Shown: piece after piece, positions 42,571 through 57,000 of the stretch
Layout: every line of letters begins with the position of its first letter
How positions within the stretch are numbered: position 1 is the stretch's first letter
Assembly: GCA_963513935.1 (NCBI GenBank)
Contig: OY740766.1
Coordinates: 340,001-404,000, forward strand
Source of the DNA: Aphrophora alni
Lineage: Eukaryota; Arthropoda; Insecta; Hemiptera; Aphrophoridae
Direction: 5' to 3'
DNA length: 64,000 nt
Program-made: the position numbers and the translations under genes
Notes under the pieces: model-generated
The model's input: only the letters and a program-made list of their open reading frames with translations
The model's database searches: none
Told to the model about the DNA's origin: nothing

Positions 42571-44729
42571 AATTGTTGTGTAAGTCTATCCTTTTTTAGT
42601 CAACGCCCTCATCAATGGCTTGTATTAAACAGAATCAAATAATTAAAATAATTGATATTTTTTGAAAGAACACATCACATGGCAGTAGGCTGTAAAGTAA
42701 GAGGGGAAATGCAAATTGTTGTCACTTGTGGCGCTAAATATGTATTAAACCAGCAAAGTGTGATTTATTTAATACACAAGGTATTAAGAGGTTGGCTGAA
42801 CCTCAAATTTGTTTGTAAATATAATTTAATAGTAAAAATTTAAATCTAATAAAGCAGTGTCTACATGGTTTGTTTTAAAATGTTTTATAATTTTAACTGC
42901 ATCATTCTGTATATAGATCAAATTATTATAATGGAAAATTCGATGTTAGATTTGGGGATGGGGGGATATATTTAATTTTAATTTCTCTGAGCAATTATTT
43001 ATTAATTTTAAAAAAACATTTTTACGAATTATCTGTCTATATTTTCATCCGTAATGATATTCAAAAACCAGTCGAACGAATTTGTTCAAAATTGGTACTT
43101 AGAGTTTTGTAGTCTCTATTGATTCTATCGATTTTCATCAAATGTTGTTCAAATGGTCTCAAAAACGTCCTGTAGTTAATAAACAAGCACCAGTCTAAGA
43201 TGCATGAATAAAAGGGCCAATTTTTCAAAATTACCTTTAAAAGTCAAACTAAAATGAACCTAAATAATTTCAATCAATTACCACGATTTCATTACACAAG
43301 CGACAGAAGTAAAGGGTGTATTTGCATATTATACCGAATTAAGTTTTCTATTAAACCAAGTTTAGTGAGCGATGTGGTTTACACAAAACACAGTGAGCAC
43401 AATGTTTCTACACCATTTATTGAGTTTCGGAAGAGTTATCAGTAATTGTTTAGGCAATTAACTTCAAGAGTGTAAATATAGTAACACAGGTTTTACTCAG
43501 AACGTATAAAACAAAGTGGAACTGTACCGTGTTCTGCATCCTGGCTCCCGGAGGGAGAATTATTAATTGCTCTTGTTAATTTATATTTGAGTTTTTGTGG
43601 TGCAAAGAGAGTTTAAAACAGCGGGAAATTAAAAAATATAAATATATTGTAAGCAATTTCATTACACTGAATAAATTGCACAAGACTGTATTATAAACTT
43701 TTACATTTTTATTTCCTGAAAATACATTTCTGTTTGTAACAATATTCACCTTTAATATAAAGTCAGTTTGTATTCTCGGCAAAGCTTGTTTTAGGTTATG
43801 AATAAATAGATAGAGCTAGTACATAAAAGTCAGACGGTAAAGTAAATGATTGGGATAGTATGATAAGCACTTTCTGTATAAAACTAATAACTAGAGTACT
43901 TTATTTCTTATTTTTATTTGTGTATTCAACGTTATGTAAACACATTATAAAGTATTGAGTTGTGATACGGAATAACTTCCACCAAACCTTAAATTTTATT
44001 AACTTACGGATTGTAAATTGTGATTATGTTTAACATGGGTATGGATCTCATTAGCAAGACAATAATGATTGGTTATTAACCGCTTAGAGAAAGGGTAGCT
44101 CACACAATCAGTCCACTACCTGCTGCCCTTCTGCTCACATTATCCCAAAAAAGTAATTATTTATAACTGAGAATTTAAAAAATATTTTTATCCAATAATG
44201 AGCTCTCTAATCAAGTAATCTAATATTTATATGACCAATACTTAAATATAATGTACGAGTGCAGATTTTATACCCCATCAGCATGTTAAACATCCATCAG
44301 GATATTGTGTCTGGATATTACATTATTTAATATTAGAATCGGCGTTTACAACCGAAGTTTCTGAAGGTTGAAACAAAATAATTTTTTAAGAAGTTTGTTT
44401 AAATTTTAGCTCCAGTGTACATTACAAAACTGGAGAGATGCTTGTTCTCAGGGTTGATCCCACTCGCACAGCAAAGTCTATTGTAATAACGGTTTTCTAC
44501 CCCTCTCCTTCCTTCTAAAATATTCAACATTTAATTTGTCACATATTTGTTACAAAGTAATTATTATTCCTACTTGAAAAACTTTAAAATGATTATTAAA
44601 TTTAATGTGTTGTTTTAATTATGTGACAAACAAAATTTAGATTACCTTCCCTCAGAAATAAGTAGGCCTACACATCCGTATGTAATAAAATTGCTTTATA
44701 TTTTGTTGAAAGCATTTATGTGATTGCAG

Positions 44730-44859
44730 GGTACGTATCTGGATACAATCCAGCCCATAGACTACGGCCGCCGCATGGCTAGGAGGCCGGAAATAGGACA
44801 AAGGATACGACTTAGTGAAGGAGATATTGCCCAAACCAATCTACTTTATAAATGTTACC
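44730..44859 (+). CDS. tld: Tolloid-like exon: C-terminal end of astacin domain
   Basis: The exon reads [13 protein letters not shown], then [24 protein letters not shown]. This is the C-terminal subdomain of astacin; the final Cys pairs with the N-terminal part of the protease in this family. The match to insect Tolloid (GTYLDTI, IGQR, DIAQ, LYKC) is strong. The acceptor is GATTGCAG and the donor GTAAGT. Phase 0 in, phase 1 out. A 10-kb intron precedes it. Confidence 0.96.
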
Positions 44860-46814
44860 GTAAGTACTCTATCTTTTAAATTTTACCATTAGAGTGCATT
44901 GTTAGCGTTTACTACCAGTTTTATGAAGAATTATCAACACATTTAATGTTGAGAATAATTAATTAAGGAAAAATAACTGGTTTAGAATGTACAATATATT
45001 GCATTATTTAGAAATTAAATTATTTAATAATTTTCGATCATTATTATTTTAGTTTTTAAAACAAAAATCCAATAAAAAAGCAATAATCTCTGTATTAGAT
45101 TTTAAAAGCGTTATTTCTTTTTCTAAACTCAAACATTCCCCATCCTATTAAAATGTATCGTGAGAAAATGTTGAAATAAATAAATTTCTTAAAAATTATC
45201 AAATCTATAACAAAGTTTACCTGATTGTAAATTATTTAAACAACTGATTTCAACTTTTATTAAGTTAAATCTGAGGTTATGTTTACAATTTTGCTGAAAA
45301 CGAAAGTAAAGAATTTTTTCTCAGTGTAAGCTGGTTAAAATTTAAATTACCAACTTATATTGTAATAAATGTGATGGTGTACCAAAACAACTAAGTCTGG
45401 GAATATACGTACATTGAATGTTGCAAATAAATCAAATGAATAGAATACTACCCAAGAAATGTTTTTTGTTTTCAATTGTTGGCGCAGTTCTCATTTAACT
45501 AATGTATATCTGGCTGTCTATATAATTAAATATAATACTGCTAAATAAAATTCAATCGACAAAATGAGAACGAATATTTTAAAGGAATCATGGAAACAAT
45601 TGCCTAAAGGTTCCGGGATATCGTATGTTACACTCTGTTCGTTCCTATTTGCAAAGTGCTACCAAACTTTCAATGCATGAATGCATATTAGCTTTGATGG
45701 AGTTGAAACATGCACACCACAAAGCGAGCTTTGCATACTTTCAACCCCAATAACACCACAACCCCTACATTCCGTTTGTTTGTTTTTTGTGTGACAAAAT
45801 ATTTGTTTTTTCTCAAACGTTTGCTTCTGTGTTTGGAAACACTGAAAGCGGAAACCAGTCCTGCAGTAGAGTGAAATTCATTTTGACTTTATTTCTTCGT
45901 ACCTTGATGTCTTTATTAAGCAGACACATAAAAAACTGAGTGCGATTTATAAACTACAATTTAAAAAGCAATTGCTTTAAGTTAAAATTTGATTTTTAGG
46001 AAATCCTCCGTTTTAATATGATAATAGTATCTTCCTCTGTAAACTACTGTATTAACTAGATACTCTTAAACATAAATTTCAAAAAATAAATAAATAATAT
46101 TTATCCAGATGGTATTGTAATTCAAAATGTATTACTGATAGCGCTTTATTTTTCCATTCATTGGCAACGACGGATTCAAAATATCTGATGCCAAAAATTT
46201 GTCCCGGATTCCAATAATCATGGGAGAATAGGGATTTTTATCAATTAAACAGAAATTTTGTTTTGTTTTTTCGCAAATTTCTTATGGAAGAAAATTAGAT
46301 TGTTTTGGGTGATAAGGAAGTGGATGGTCAATTTTTGTTTTCATTACTTTTTTGGCGGTTTAAAAACAGTTTTTCGTGCTGCACTTTCGGACAACCAACA
46401 GCACGAAAATAGGATTAGCTGTTTTCGTTGTAGAAAAGATACTTCCTATTTTTTGTTGATTTGGTTTCACAAAACAATAAGGTCTGAATAAGGTACTGTA
46501 TAATAAATATTAGAGTGGTCCTTAATTTTTTTGTTCGAAACCTTCCTCGTATCTCCTGAATAGGTTGATCCAACCAAAAAACGCGATTCCTGATAGTTTG
46601 GAATTTCTTCTGAATGGAGGCTCACCCTCAAGAAACACATTTTTTAGCGATTTTTGCAATTTTTCATTTTTTTAAACTTATCACGGTGTATTTTAGGATA
46701 TAAAGTTTCTTCCATCCGAGAATTAGTAAATTTACGAACGACAATTACTTCTTACCGGTTAGAGTGCATAATAAGTTCAAAAACACGCCATAACTTGGAA
46801 GAAGCCCAGTTACT

Positions 46815-47720
46815 GACTAATTTTAGCAATTTTTAAGGTAATTCAGGTCTTCCTACGCCTTAACATCATCTAAACCTCCCAATACATTCTATATATTATG
46901 TCAGGATATTACAATTATACATAAGGAAGTTACTTTTAGCTTCTTAGTGCCCATAAGACGACATTATGAGTGCAAAAAACCTCCAAAAAGAAAGAAAACC
47001 AAATGTTTTGGTCATTTTTGACGTTTTAAATTGGCTGAACTTGAAAAAACTACTCCAAAAGTTTCTACCTAACATATCATGACAGAATATAAGTAAACCA
47101 TTTCCTCTTAGCTCATAAGCAGCACGTTATGAGTGCCTAAACTCCCATAAAATTTAATAAAATGCCTATTTTAGCGATTTTTGACGTTTTAAAGTTCTTA
47201 GCTTGGGTCAACTTTAGTTCAACCATTCGAAAATTTTCTAACTAGCAGGGAATGACAGGAAATAAGTAAAACAAATACTTTTAGCCCATAACAGCACATT
47301 TTGAATGGCAAAATCTCTATAACATTTTTTGGGTCATATTTGACGTTTTAAAGTTCATAGCACGTCTCAACTTGAGTTAAATCTCTCCAAACATTTCCAG
47401 CTAGTATATAATGACAGAAATTAGATAAACCATTTACTTTTTAGCCCAAAATAGCAAGTGCCAAAATTCTATAAAATTGAAGATAATACCATTTTGACGT
47501 TTTATTGTTGTTAGCTTATCTTAACTTGAAATCAACTCAACTTGAGTTATAGGCTAAAAGTAAATGTTTTACTTCAATTCTGTCATTATATGCTAGATAG
47601 AAACATTTGGAGAGGTTTAACTTTGGTTGAGCCAAGCTAAAAGCCTTAAAACTTCAAATATGACCAACACATGGGTTTTCTTCCATTTTATAGGGATTTT
47701 GATTTCCATTTTAATCAAAA
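46815..47720. repeat. Satellite-like array, unit about 160 bp, last copy inverted
   Basis: GACGTTTTA anchors at 47020, 47183, 47342 and 47496 give spacings of 163, 159 and 154 bp; a weaker first copy starts near 46815. Each unit contains AATGACAG...AAGTAAA and CTTTTAGCCCATAA-like words. From about 47546 the same words appear reverse-complemented, ending near 47720. The junction is a near-palindrome (AACTCAACTTGAGTT). Confidence 0.8.
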
Positions 47721-47839
47721 AGGACTTGCAGCTGTTTTTTAAAAATATTGGAAATAATTTTCAGTTTTTAAACATAAAGGGTGATGCTCTTGAAGAAGTC
47801 TAGCTGGATCTATAGTTTTTTCATGCATTCTTGGTTTAG

Positions 47840-47840
<1 letters not shown>

Positions 47841-47937
<97 letters not shown>

Positions 47938-47945
47938 TCTCTCTC
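47841..47945. repeat. CT microsatellite
   Basis: About 100 bp of CT with one CTAT interruption, just downstream of the inverted satellite copy. Confidence 0.97.
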
Positions 47946-49531
47946 TACCAACTTTGACCTTATTTGACCTTGATGCTATTAGAATATTCAAAGTTTGAAG
48001 GCTAGGGATTATATTATTTTCTTAATTTTTTTTTTTTTTTTCAAGACGATGATGACTTAGAGCAACAAGAGGGGATGTTTCTAGTTTATAACTGTGTTGC
48101 TGAGACCAAAGACTTACATTTATTAAATTCATCTTGAAAACTTTCAGCAAATATATGTATTTTTTTTTATAGTTATAATTTTAATGTAAGGCAACAACAA
48201 CTAATCCTGTAGACAGTATTATCTAACAACCTTTTTATGGATCTTCAGCAGATTACCGATCCTGCTCTTATTGCTCCAAATAAATATAATCTTACTATGC
48301 TCTAAAGGAGGAGTGCCTAGTGACTTCCAACATAATAAAAATAAAAAAATATGCTCTAAAGGAATGCACTTAGTTCAGAAAAAAACTAAATGCATATACT
48401 GTATATGTATATACTATATACTCTATGTGGTGAAAATATTTTTTGTAGAAACTATGAAAGTAATCGGCACCATTTTAGAAATAATGCTTCATCGGTTAGC
48501 AACCTAGTCTCTGATGTATGGCTGTAGATGCAATTTTTAGAAATAGTATTTTTATCGAAAAGGCTAGTTCCTGCACACATATGAAGCCAAATTTCCCGCT
48601 TACTAAGACGATAAAAGAAAGATTAAATTATTTTCGATTTAATAAAAATACAATATTTAAAATTTCTGCTTAGGCTGATATAGTAAATCCAAAGATATAA
48701 GTAAATAATATTGATGGGTGGAATAAAAAGTTGTGGTACGTGGTACAATGAAATGGGTTGTTCTTTAGAATTACTAACAAATGTTTGAGAAAGGGATTAA
48801 AACTGATCAATTGTTTGTTTAAAAAAACTTTATTAAAAAAACAAATATTTATGTTTAAGAATTGTCAATTTAAAAGAAGGTATCAGTGTATTGATAACAT
48901 ATTGTAATTTTCTCTGGAGGAATCTCTAAGTTGAATACATAGATTAGTCTCCAATTAAATTAATCAATGACCACAATGCTTAGGTTACAATTAACGGAAT
49001 GCAAGGCCTAAATAGATTTGTGACGAGTTCAAACTCGTAGGTTAACGATCTCTGGACAGCTGGTTTAAACTTTGTTTTGAGTAGCCTATGTTATAATTCA
49101 TGCTCTCAAACTATTCATAAAGTGCAAAGAAACTATTACAATGTTGTTTTAATATTTCGAGGGGAAAAACAAACACATAATTTATTATCAAGTTTATGTA
49201 AATAGATTTGTTACTCATATATTAATTCAGTTATAAAAATATGCCTCCAAAGATAAAGTTTAAAATGATATTCATTCTATTTCATTGGGGTTAGTTTAAA
49301 TTAATGTAGCTATGAAAATGAACAAAAATAGGCAACCAGAGATTTAAAATGTTAACTGATCATGGCCCCTATAACATGTATTGATTGGTTTTTAAAATTA
49401 TTTTACATATGCTTATTTGTTTATCTATATTTTTTTTATAATAACTTTGGGAGCTATGCAATACATCTTTGTATAAATATAACTAGACATTGTAATATAT
49501 ATTTTAAAATTGCAAGTCAATTTGTTATCAG

Positions 49532-49765
49532 GTTGTGGCAGAACATTCCAGGATAATTCAGCAACAATAACTTCCCCCAACTATGGTCTGCTAGTGGATG
49601 TATTGGATGATAGTCCAGGTGACCGATGTGAATGGCGGATTACAGCAACTCATGGAGAAAGGATAGTTTTAAATATTACAGAATTAGATATACTGAAATC
49701 TGAAAACTGTCGAACAGATTATATAGAGATTAGGGATGGATACTGGCATAAGTCTCAACTTTTAG
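49532..49765 (+). CDS. tld: Tolloid-like exon: CUB1, first part
   Basis: Begins CGRTFQDNSATITSPNYG, the start of CUB1 directly after the protease as in BMP1 (CGETLQD). It continues CEWRITATHGERIVLNITELDI and then NCRTDYIEIRDGYWHKSQLL. Cys positions, the acidic residues of the calcium site (E in the ITEL strand, D in TDY) and the YIEIRDG strand are all present, and NIT is a glycosylation sequon. CUB1 takes part in substrate recognition and secretion in this family. The acceptor is TTGTTATCAG and the donor GTGAGT, with phase 1 on both sides. Confidence 0.96.
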
Positions 49766-51078
49766 GTGAGTGTGTTACTTTTCACATGTATATATTATTG
49801 ATTTTGGTTTGGTATCTTCCATTATTAATGAGAGAGTGGATCGTTGTTTATAGTATTGACTAACTGTTTGATATGAAAATAACCTTTTTAAAAAGCTGTA
49901 AATCAGGACAACTGAGAAGTAAATCCAAATAAGGAGGCTGGTGAATAGAACTAGGAAGAACATTAATCAGGCTGGTTAGACCTCTGGCCTTTTAAAAGAC
50001 CTTTGTTCTCAAATATACATCTCACTATAATACTATGGGTAATAAATAAGACTCAACTTATATCTAATGCAAAGATAACAACACATTATGTCATCATTTG
50101 AGAGTTCCTGACCATGACTGCATCAAATGGTAAGTATTTGGATTTTTAAGACTGTTACATAAAGATCTTCAGAGGAATGACATCTCACACCTGGTAAGAT
50201 TTGCAAAGTACATATATAGAATGGAAACAAATATATAAATGACATTTTATTAGAAAGACTTACAGGATTGGAATTGTAAAAGATGGAATTATGATGATCG
50301 ACTCAATTGAACGTATTTAACTGCTGGAGCACAAACCAACAAAACACAATTTTGTACTAACCAAATAATTGTTTTAATCATTTTGAATGTAATTTGATTT
50401 AGGCTATTAAAATCAATCTCCCACCAATGTCTCAAATATGGGCATTTCATAACTTTGTTGTCATAAGATATATATGTGAAATATTTTATATCTTGATTAA
50501 ATTTTCCATCAGGATCTGACATTGCCTGACTTAAGACTAGAGGTTAGAGGTTAACACAAATTACAGGATTGTCCACGCACTTTAGGTTTAACTCATATGA
50601 CAATCTGTATTTGGGTTCACTACATTACTCCTAACTAAGTAAATACAACCTGTCTGAAATATTTGTTTTAGGATTGTGCTACTTAGTTTATCAGGTGTTA
50701 GTTAACATTTTGATTTTCTCTTTTTTATCTTACCCACAATTAAAGGGTGCTTTCACATAGCCACATTGTCATCAGAGTGGCCATCTCACTGTTCCTCCAT
50801 ATTTTAGGATACCACACATACTGGCTTGTATAAGAAAGCCCATTAATATAAATATTGTTTTTCACTCTAGATAACATGCATAAGTCTATAGTTATATATA
50901 TACCAACCTAAGTCAGTTTTTCCCATGTTTCTAGAAATAAACAATCTGTATTCTCAACTAATTATTGATTGTGAAAATTCATTCCGTCAGCAGGCTGACT
51001 TTTATTATAACAGCACCTTTTCACTTGCTTACTAAGAAATCATCTGAACTAAACTTTTTAATATTTTTTAATTAATGC

Positions 51079-51109
<31 letters not shown>

Positions 51110-51111
51110 CA

Positions 51112-51156
<45 letters not shown>

Positions 51157-53178
51157 TATATATATATAATATAAATAAATAATGTAAATTTTGTGACTTA
51201 CAAGTACAGATTGTACTAAATGTAAAAAAAAAAAAAATAAAAATAAAAAATAATTTTTTTTATATTTTACAAAAAATTATTTGGGTTTTTAAGAAGAATA
51301 CTATTACCATATTGTATTATTTTGTACATTTCTAGCTTGCTATTCATGACAGGTCATATATTGTATAAACCTAATTTCCATTTAAACAAGAACATAGCGT
51401 CTTTCTGAACTTGTTTACCTATCAGGATGGGTAACATATCTAGTATTGAAAATAAAAAGGAACTATTTCATGTGTTATATAATATTAATAAAATTAACAT
51501 TGAAATAGAATAATTTATAAACGATTCAATCAAAATAATTAAGTTTCATTAATAATAAAAAAATTGTTGAGAGTTCTCACCTGATTAATAATTAACTTAT
51601 ACAGTGAGATAGATAATTATTTCAGAATCAATTGTTTATTTTTTGAATTATCAGTGACAATTATCATTCATAACATGTATTATATTATGTGCATATTTAG
51701 AATGAGTGTAATAAATATCATTTCATGTAATTTTCTGTAATTTCAGATGTAATTAAACTGGTAATACGTCTTGTTTCTGAACATTATTTAATTTCCGCCC
51801 AAGCCTATATTTCAAGTACTCTTATTATAATATGAATAAAGAGCTATTTGCTTAAAAGTCATGGTCCCATTTAATAATAATTATTATTAACTTTTTAATT
51901 AAATCACTTTTGCTTCATTCCACTTTAAATAACATCCCCTATCTGGATAACAGCTACAAAGTTTATAGGCCTCTTTAAATGGAAAAATGCTTCATTGGAG
52001 CTTAATGTGTCTAATCTAATTTGTTCAGCGCTGATTGTAACTAACTGTATCAGCTCTTGTATTATATTTTATGAGAAATTTATGTTCTATAAGAAACAAA
52101 TTTACTAATTCTCTTCTCTTTAAAATACCATACACTATCTAGAGCTATTTATTTACATCATTTTATATGTTTCCTAATGTTTCAAGAGATATGTAGAACA
52201 TAAATCTCTGTTTAAGTTAAAATGTTTTCTATTATTAGAGGTAGGCAAAATTAAAATTTAATAAAACACTTACAACTGCAAAGCAAAAGAAAACTACTTT
52301 ACAAACAAACAATAAACACACTTACTGTAAACAAACTACTAATATCTTCTAAAGTCTAACATTCCTAATCAAATTAAAATTAATTAATTAATACACATCA
52401 TGATGGAAATAAATAATCAGAGCCGCATTGAAATAACCATGTTTACTACCAAGTTATAACTGACCCGAATACATTATCAGTAATTTTTGTACCATATTCA
52501 TTTTCTTAATAATAACAATAATAAGTGGTTTTCTTATAATTTAAGGTACTATTTTCTTAGAATAATTTCTTCCCCCATCTATAATGTTTAAGAGGTACAA
52601 CTCATGAGAAATGCATGGAAGGAAAGGTTGAAAGATGGGTTTCAATTATATATTATATTTGACAAAACTCTTTCAAGCAGACGAAGTCATTCTGTTTCAT
52701 GGATATGTGGTTATCTAAAAATATATATATTCGATAATACTCCTGTTTATTCCACACCACTGCAGTTTGCATACAAATTTATTCTTCCCACAATGCTCCC
52801 TTCAAAACCAAAAACAATTTTTATTCCAATTTTTGCCAATAAACAATTTACTTAATATTTCAATTCATGGAACACTGGAAAACATCAATAAAATTGGTGT
52901 CAGTTTATAATATTAATTTACAAATGTTTGAACAATTTCCACCTGTTTGGATAAATTGCATAATTTTGGTTAATTTTCCTATGTACTCAGAGAACCGTCT
53001 AATACAGACACTGGCAGTTACACAAATGTAACACATCTCATACATCAGCAACTTAAAGTAAATATATTTATATAAATATGGAAATTAATTATTCGCTTTC
53101 AAAGATTAACATTAAATTATTTATTACATATTTTAATCACTAAGTATGTAACTGTTCACCATTTAAATTTCTGTTCAG
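49766..53178 (+). other. Intron within CUB1
   Basis: 3.4 kb. Only the CA/TA microsatellite (51081-51169) stands out. Confidence 0.92.
51081..51169. repeat. CA microsatellite with short TA tail
   Basis: About 70 bp of CA with two ACC slips, then TA. Confidence 0.97.
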
Positions 53179-53301
53179 GGCGATATTGTGGCAGTGGGAA
53201 AATCCATGAGTCCATTGTATCTAAAGGTAGTAGAATGCTTATATCCTACATAACTTCAGGCAAACACAGTCTTCATCAAGGGTTTATTGCAAACTACGAA
53301 G
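53179..53301 (+). CDS. tld: Tolloid-like exon: CUB1, second part
   Basis: Reads RYCGSGKIHESIVSKGSRMLISYITSG, then HQGFIANYE. This completes CUB1 with its RYCG motif and the closing GF-A-YE strand typical of CUB folds. The acceptor is TTCTGTTCAG and the donor GTAAGT, phase 1 in and out. It is followed by the 10-kb intron that contains the mobile elements. Confidence 0.95.
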
Positions 53302-53664
53302 GTAAGTTATGGAAGGTTAGACATATAACTCTAGAAATATAAATTAAATCATATTTAATAAGTGTGTAATAATATAAATTCTGTATTTTGAATTCTTTAT
53401 TAAAAATATACAGTTATTGTTTGCACGGTTATTAAAACAATTTCACCATAATATAATAAAAACACCACAATTATAATGGTGGTAGTAATATATTTTTTTA
53501 TTTAAGTGTTGAATCCTCACATTATTTGATGTATATTCTAGTTTTACAAAAGATATGTATATATAAATAACAGTTTTTAGTTTATAAAATAATGTTTCGA
53601 CCTATAGGTCAACTATATACTATATATATATGTCAAAATATAATTTACATTAAGCTAATAATAA

Positions 53665-53668
<4 letters not shown>

Positions 53669-53721
<53 letters not shown>
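53669..53721. repeat. TA microsatellite
   Basis: About 26 TA units, 94 bp left of the LINE's left target repeat. Confidence 0.97.
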
Positions 53722-53727
<6 letters not shown>

Positions 53728-53814
53728 CATGAATGTTTGATAGAGTGCACATTACAGATGTACTTCGCTTGGTTAATCATCAGGTCTCGGTTAATGTTAA
53801 TACCATTCAAAGAA

Positions 53815-53827
53815 ATCTTTCAGAATA
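53815..53827. repeat. Left target-site duplication of the LINE
   Basis: ATCTTTCAGAATA, identical to 59408-59420; bases outside and inside differ. It sits about 190 bp beyond the ORF2 stop, a reasonable 3' UTR length. The AT-rich context makes a chance match possible but unlikely. Confidence 0.6.
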
Positions 53828-54013
53828 AAATGATTAACCTTTGTGCAAAATTCAATATACTAAAAATGAAAGAAACAAATGCCAACAACACAATGTTTCT
53901 ATTTCTATGACTATGATGATGATTTGAGATGGGGTGGAATCCTAACTCGAGAGGGATTCCCTGTACGTCAACCATTGGCTTATTGTACCCCCTGTCTAAC
54001 CGTTCCTGGAAGA

Positions 54014-57000
54014 TTAGAACCCTGTACCTCGAACGAGGTTCAGGATTTTTTCCACCAGGTACGTATCCTCCTCATCTCCCGGTTGCTGGATACCAAAGAG
54101 TTCCCTCCTTCTGCGCTCCAGCATCCCGCAATCGAATATGACATGTCTTGCAGACTCCGCGGCTTGCCCGCAGAGCCGACAGCTTTGGTCTCCTTCGAAG
54201 ACTCCCACTGTTGCAAGATGTTTCCTGAACTGGCCATGTCCAGTGATGAGTCCTACAGCTCTTTTGAGCTGTAACCTGTCTAGCTTGATTAATGACTTCG
54301 TAAGATGAGTACTGGGTTCTTTAATCAGCTGTTTGCTTTGTGTGAGCCCGGGAGTCCTGCGCCATCTTTGGCGTTGCTTTTCCTTGGCCCAGTTGTTAAC
54401 TGCGCTTTTAGCCATACTGCGGCTGATACAGCACATAGGTTCTGGCCCCATAAAGGGTGTAGCTGCTCCTTTCTTTGCGAGGATATCTGCCATTTCGTTA
54501 CCTTGGATGCCACGATGACCTGGCACCCATCTCAATTCCACCATGTTCCTTGTGGAGAGCTTATTAAGTGTAAAGAGGCAGTCCTTCACCAGTTTCGAGG
54601 TGACTTGTACTGAGTCTAGCGCTTTTAATGCTGCTTGACTGTCTGAGAGAATAAGGATTTGTCTGTCTCGAAAGCCTTTTGACAATCCCAGATGGGCGCA
54701 TGCAGAGATAGCTAGTAACTCTGCTTGAAAAATTGTGCAGTACTTCCCAAGACTTACACTAATGTTTGTCTTTGGTGATGAACTGTAAATACCATAACCT
54801 GAGTTACCCTCCATAAGAGACCCATCGGTGTACCAGACAAGAGTCCCTCTGGAGGATCCCGGTTTACTGTTTCCTTCCCAGTCTTCTCGGTTACCAAGGG
54901 TTACCGTGAAGGGTCTGTTGAAGATGTATTCGGTGTGCATTGCGTCAGGCACCATGTCTAACACCGAGTTTTTGAGTGCGATGTCAACTATGTCAGTATG
55001 TCCTGCTCCAGGCAGGCCCCTCCGCCATTCGTTGACACACGTAAGTCTGTAAGCGGATTTCCTTGCCTCCGACATTATGTAGATGTCAAGGGGCAGGAGT
55101 CCGAGGAGAACCTCCATTGCAGCTGTAGGGCTGCTTCTAAAGGCTCCGGTTATGCACAAACATGCAAGTCTTTGCAGGCTTGTTAGTTTGTTTCCTGCAG
55201 TGGTTTGGCATGATTTCTTCCACCATACCACCGCCCCGTATGTAATCTGGGGTCTGATCACTGCCTCATATAGCCAAAGGGCTATGTGAGGCTTGAGTCC
55301 CCAAGTGGTACCAATAAAACGTCTGGCTGTCATTAGTGCCCATTTCGCTTTATGGATTAAGTTGTCCAGATGTATGTTCCATGTTAGCTTTTGATCAAGG
55401 ATTACTCCAAGATACTTTGCCGACATGGACATGTTTATCTGTGTGTTATCCATGGATATCCTATCCAGGGCTGTCAAGTTCCTCTTCTTAGTGAAGGGAA
55501 CTATAGTAGTTTTACTGGGGTTAACGTTAAGGCCTTCCCTTGCGCACCACGACTTCACTCGCCTCAGATTATTATTCATAATATCCGAGACAGTGTAGTC
55601 GCTTTTCCCAATAACCAAGATTGCTATGTCATCCGCATAGCCTTGGATATATGTTCCTGACCGGCTGATTTCCGTAAGGAGATCGTCTACCACCATGCTC
55701 CACAGTAGAGGTGAAAGAACACCTCCCTGTGGACAACCTCTTGTGGTCGCGACCTCCAGCGAATAACCGAGCAGGGAGCTTTGGATGCGTCTGCTTCTTA
55801 GCATTGAATGAACCCATCTTGTTACAGCCGGGTTCACCTCTCGCTCTTGCAGTCTACGCACTATTGATCTAAAGGATGTGTTATCAAATGCGCCTTCTAT
55901 ATCCAAGAAGGCGCACAGGGCTATTTCCTTCCTTTCCAGTGCGTCCTCGATCCTGCCCACAAGATTATGTAGAGCGGATTCACAGGATTTACCAGGTTGG
56001 TAGGCATGTTGATTTCGGTGGAGAGGTGTCCCCGAGAGCACCCCCTCCCTGATGTATCTCTCAACCAACTTCTCTAGTGTTTTCAATAGAAATGAGGATA
56101 GGCTGATTGGTCGGTAAGCTTTGGCATCACAATAACTTGCTTTGCCACGCTTGGGAATAAACGTAACTCTGCTGACCCTCCATGCCTGCGGAATGTAGCC
56201 GTATGCTACGCTGGCTCTGGAAAGCTTGCAGATAAGTTGGATCAAGGCGTCAGGTCCTTTCTGCAATAGTGCAGGATAGATACCGTCTCCGCCTGGTGAT
56301 TTAAACGGGCTGAATTTGTTTATTGCCCATTTTAATTTAGACATAGTGACAATTTTCCTGGCTATCTTCCAGTCTGCCCGGGATGCTCTTGGCCAAGAAT
56401 TGTCCCCAGCTAGACTTAGACCGCCGTCTGAATTGTCACTACTTTTGTTGCCAGGGAAGTGAGTTTCAAGTAGTAACTTGAGTGTTTCTTCCGCTGTTTT
56501 AGTATACTCTCCTGTTGGTTTCCGCAAGGTGCCTACAGGATTGTTTGGTTTAGAAGCCATAACTTGTTGCAGTCTGGCTGCCTCCTTTAGACTGTTCACT
56601 TTGTGAGTGAATGCCCTCCAGGAATCAAGTTTGGCTTTTTTTATAGCTTTGCTGTATGATGTGAGAGCTAAATGGTACTCCCTCCAATCACCGCTTCGCT
56701 TGGATACATTAAAAAGACTTCTTAATTGTTTTCTCTTACGGCCGAGATCCTGTGACCACCATCGAGTGTTAGGTCTGCCTGATCTCGTACGCGGAGGACA
56801 GTTATCCTGATAGCAGTCCATGATGGCGTCGCTAAGCGAGGTCGCCACCCTGTCTACATCTGGAAATGTTGCAATATCACCTTGCATGGACCCAAGTACC
56901 GTCGATAGTTGGTCCGAGTAGGACCCCCAGTCCGTCGCTCTCGGGTTCCGAAAGTGGGATTTGATGGTAGATGTTTCTAAATGGAACATGATGTATTTGT

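Larger units (their letters stand above)
34673..44729 (+). other. Intron after the Met-turn exon
   Basis: 10.1 kb. Holds dispersed-word copies (36165-36185, 39088-39110, 43129-43147), an AAG microsatellite, a poly-A run, a poly-G run near 40641 and the short-motif array (42185-42570). No gene seen. Confidence 0.9.
44860..49531 (+). other. Intron, astacin to CUB1
   Basis: 4.7 kb. Holds the satellite-like array with inverted copy (46815-47720) and the CT microsatellite (47841-47945). No gene seen. Confidence 0.92.

Noticed and set aside
47739..47951. Open frame with an Arg-Glu repeat
   Set aside because: Artefact of the CT microsatellite.
53879..55660. Several + strand open frames inside the LINE
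   Set aside because: Shadows of ORF2 on the opposite strand, open because the region is GC-rich.
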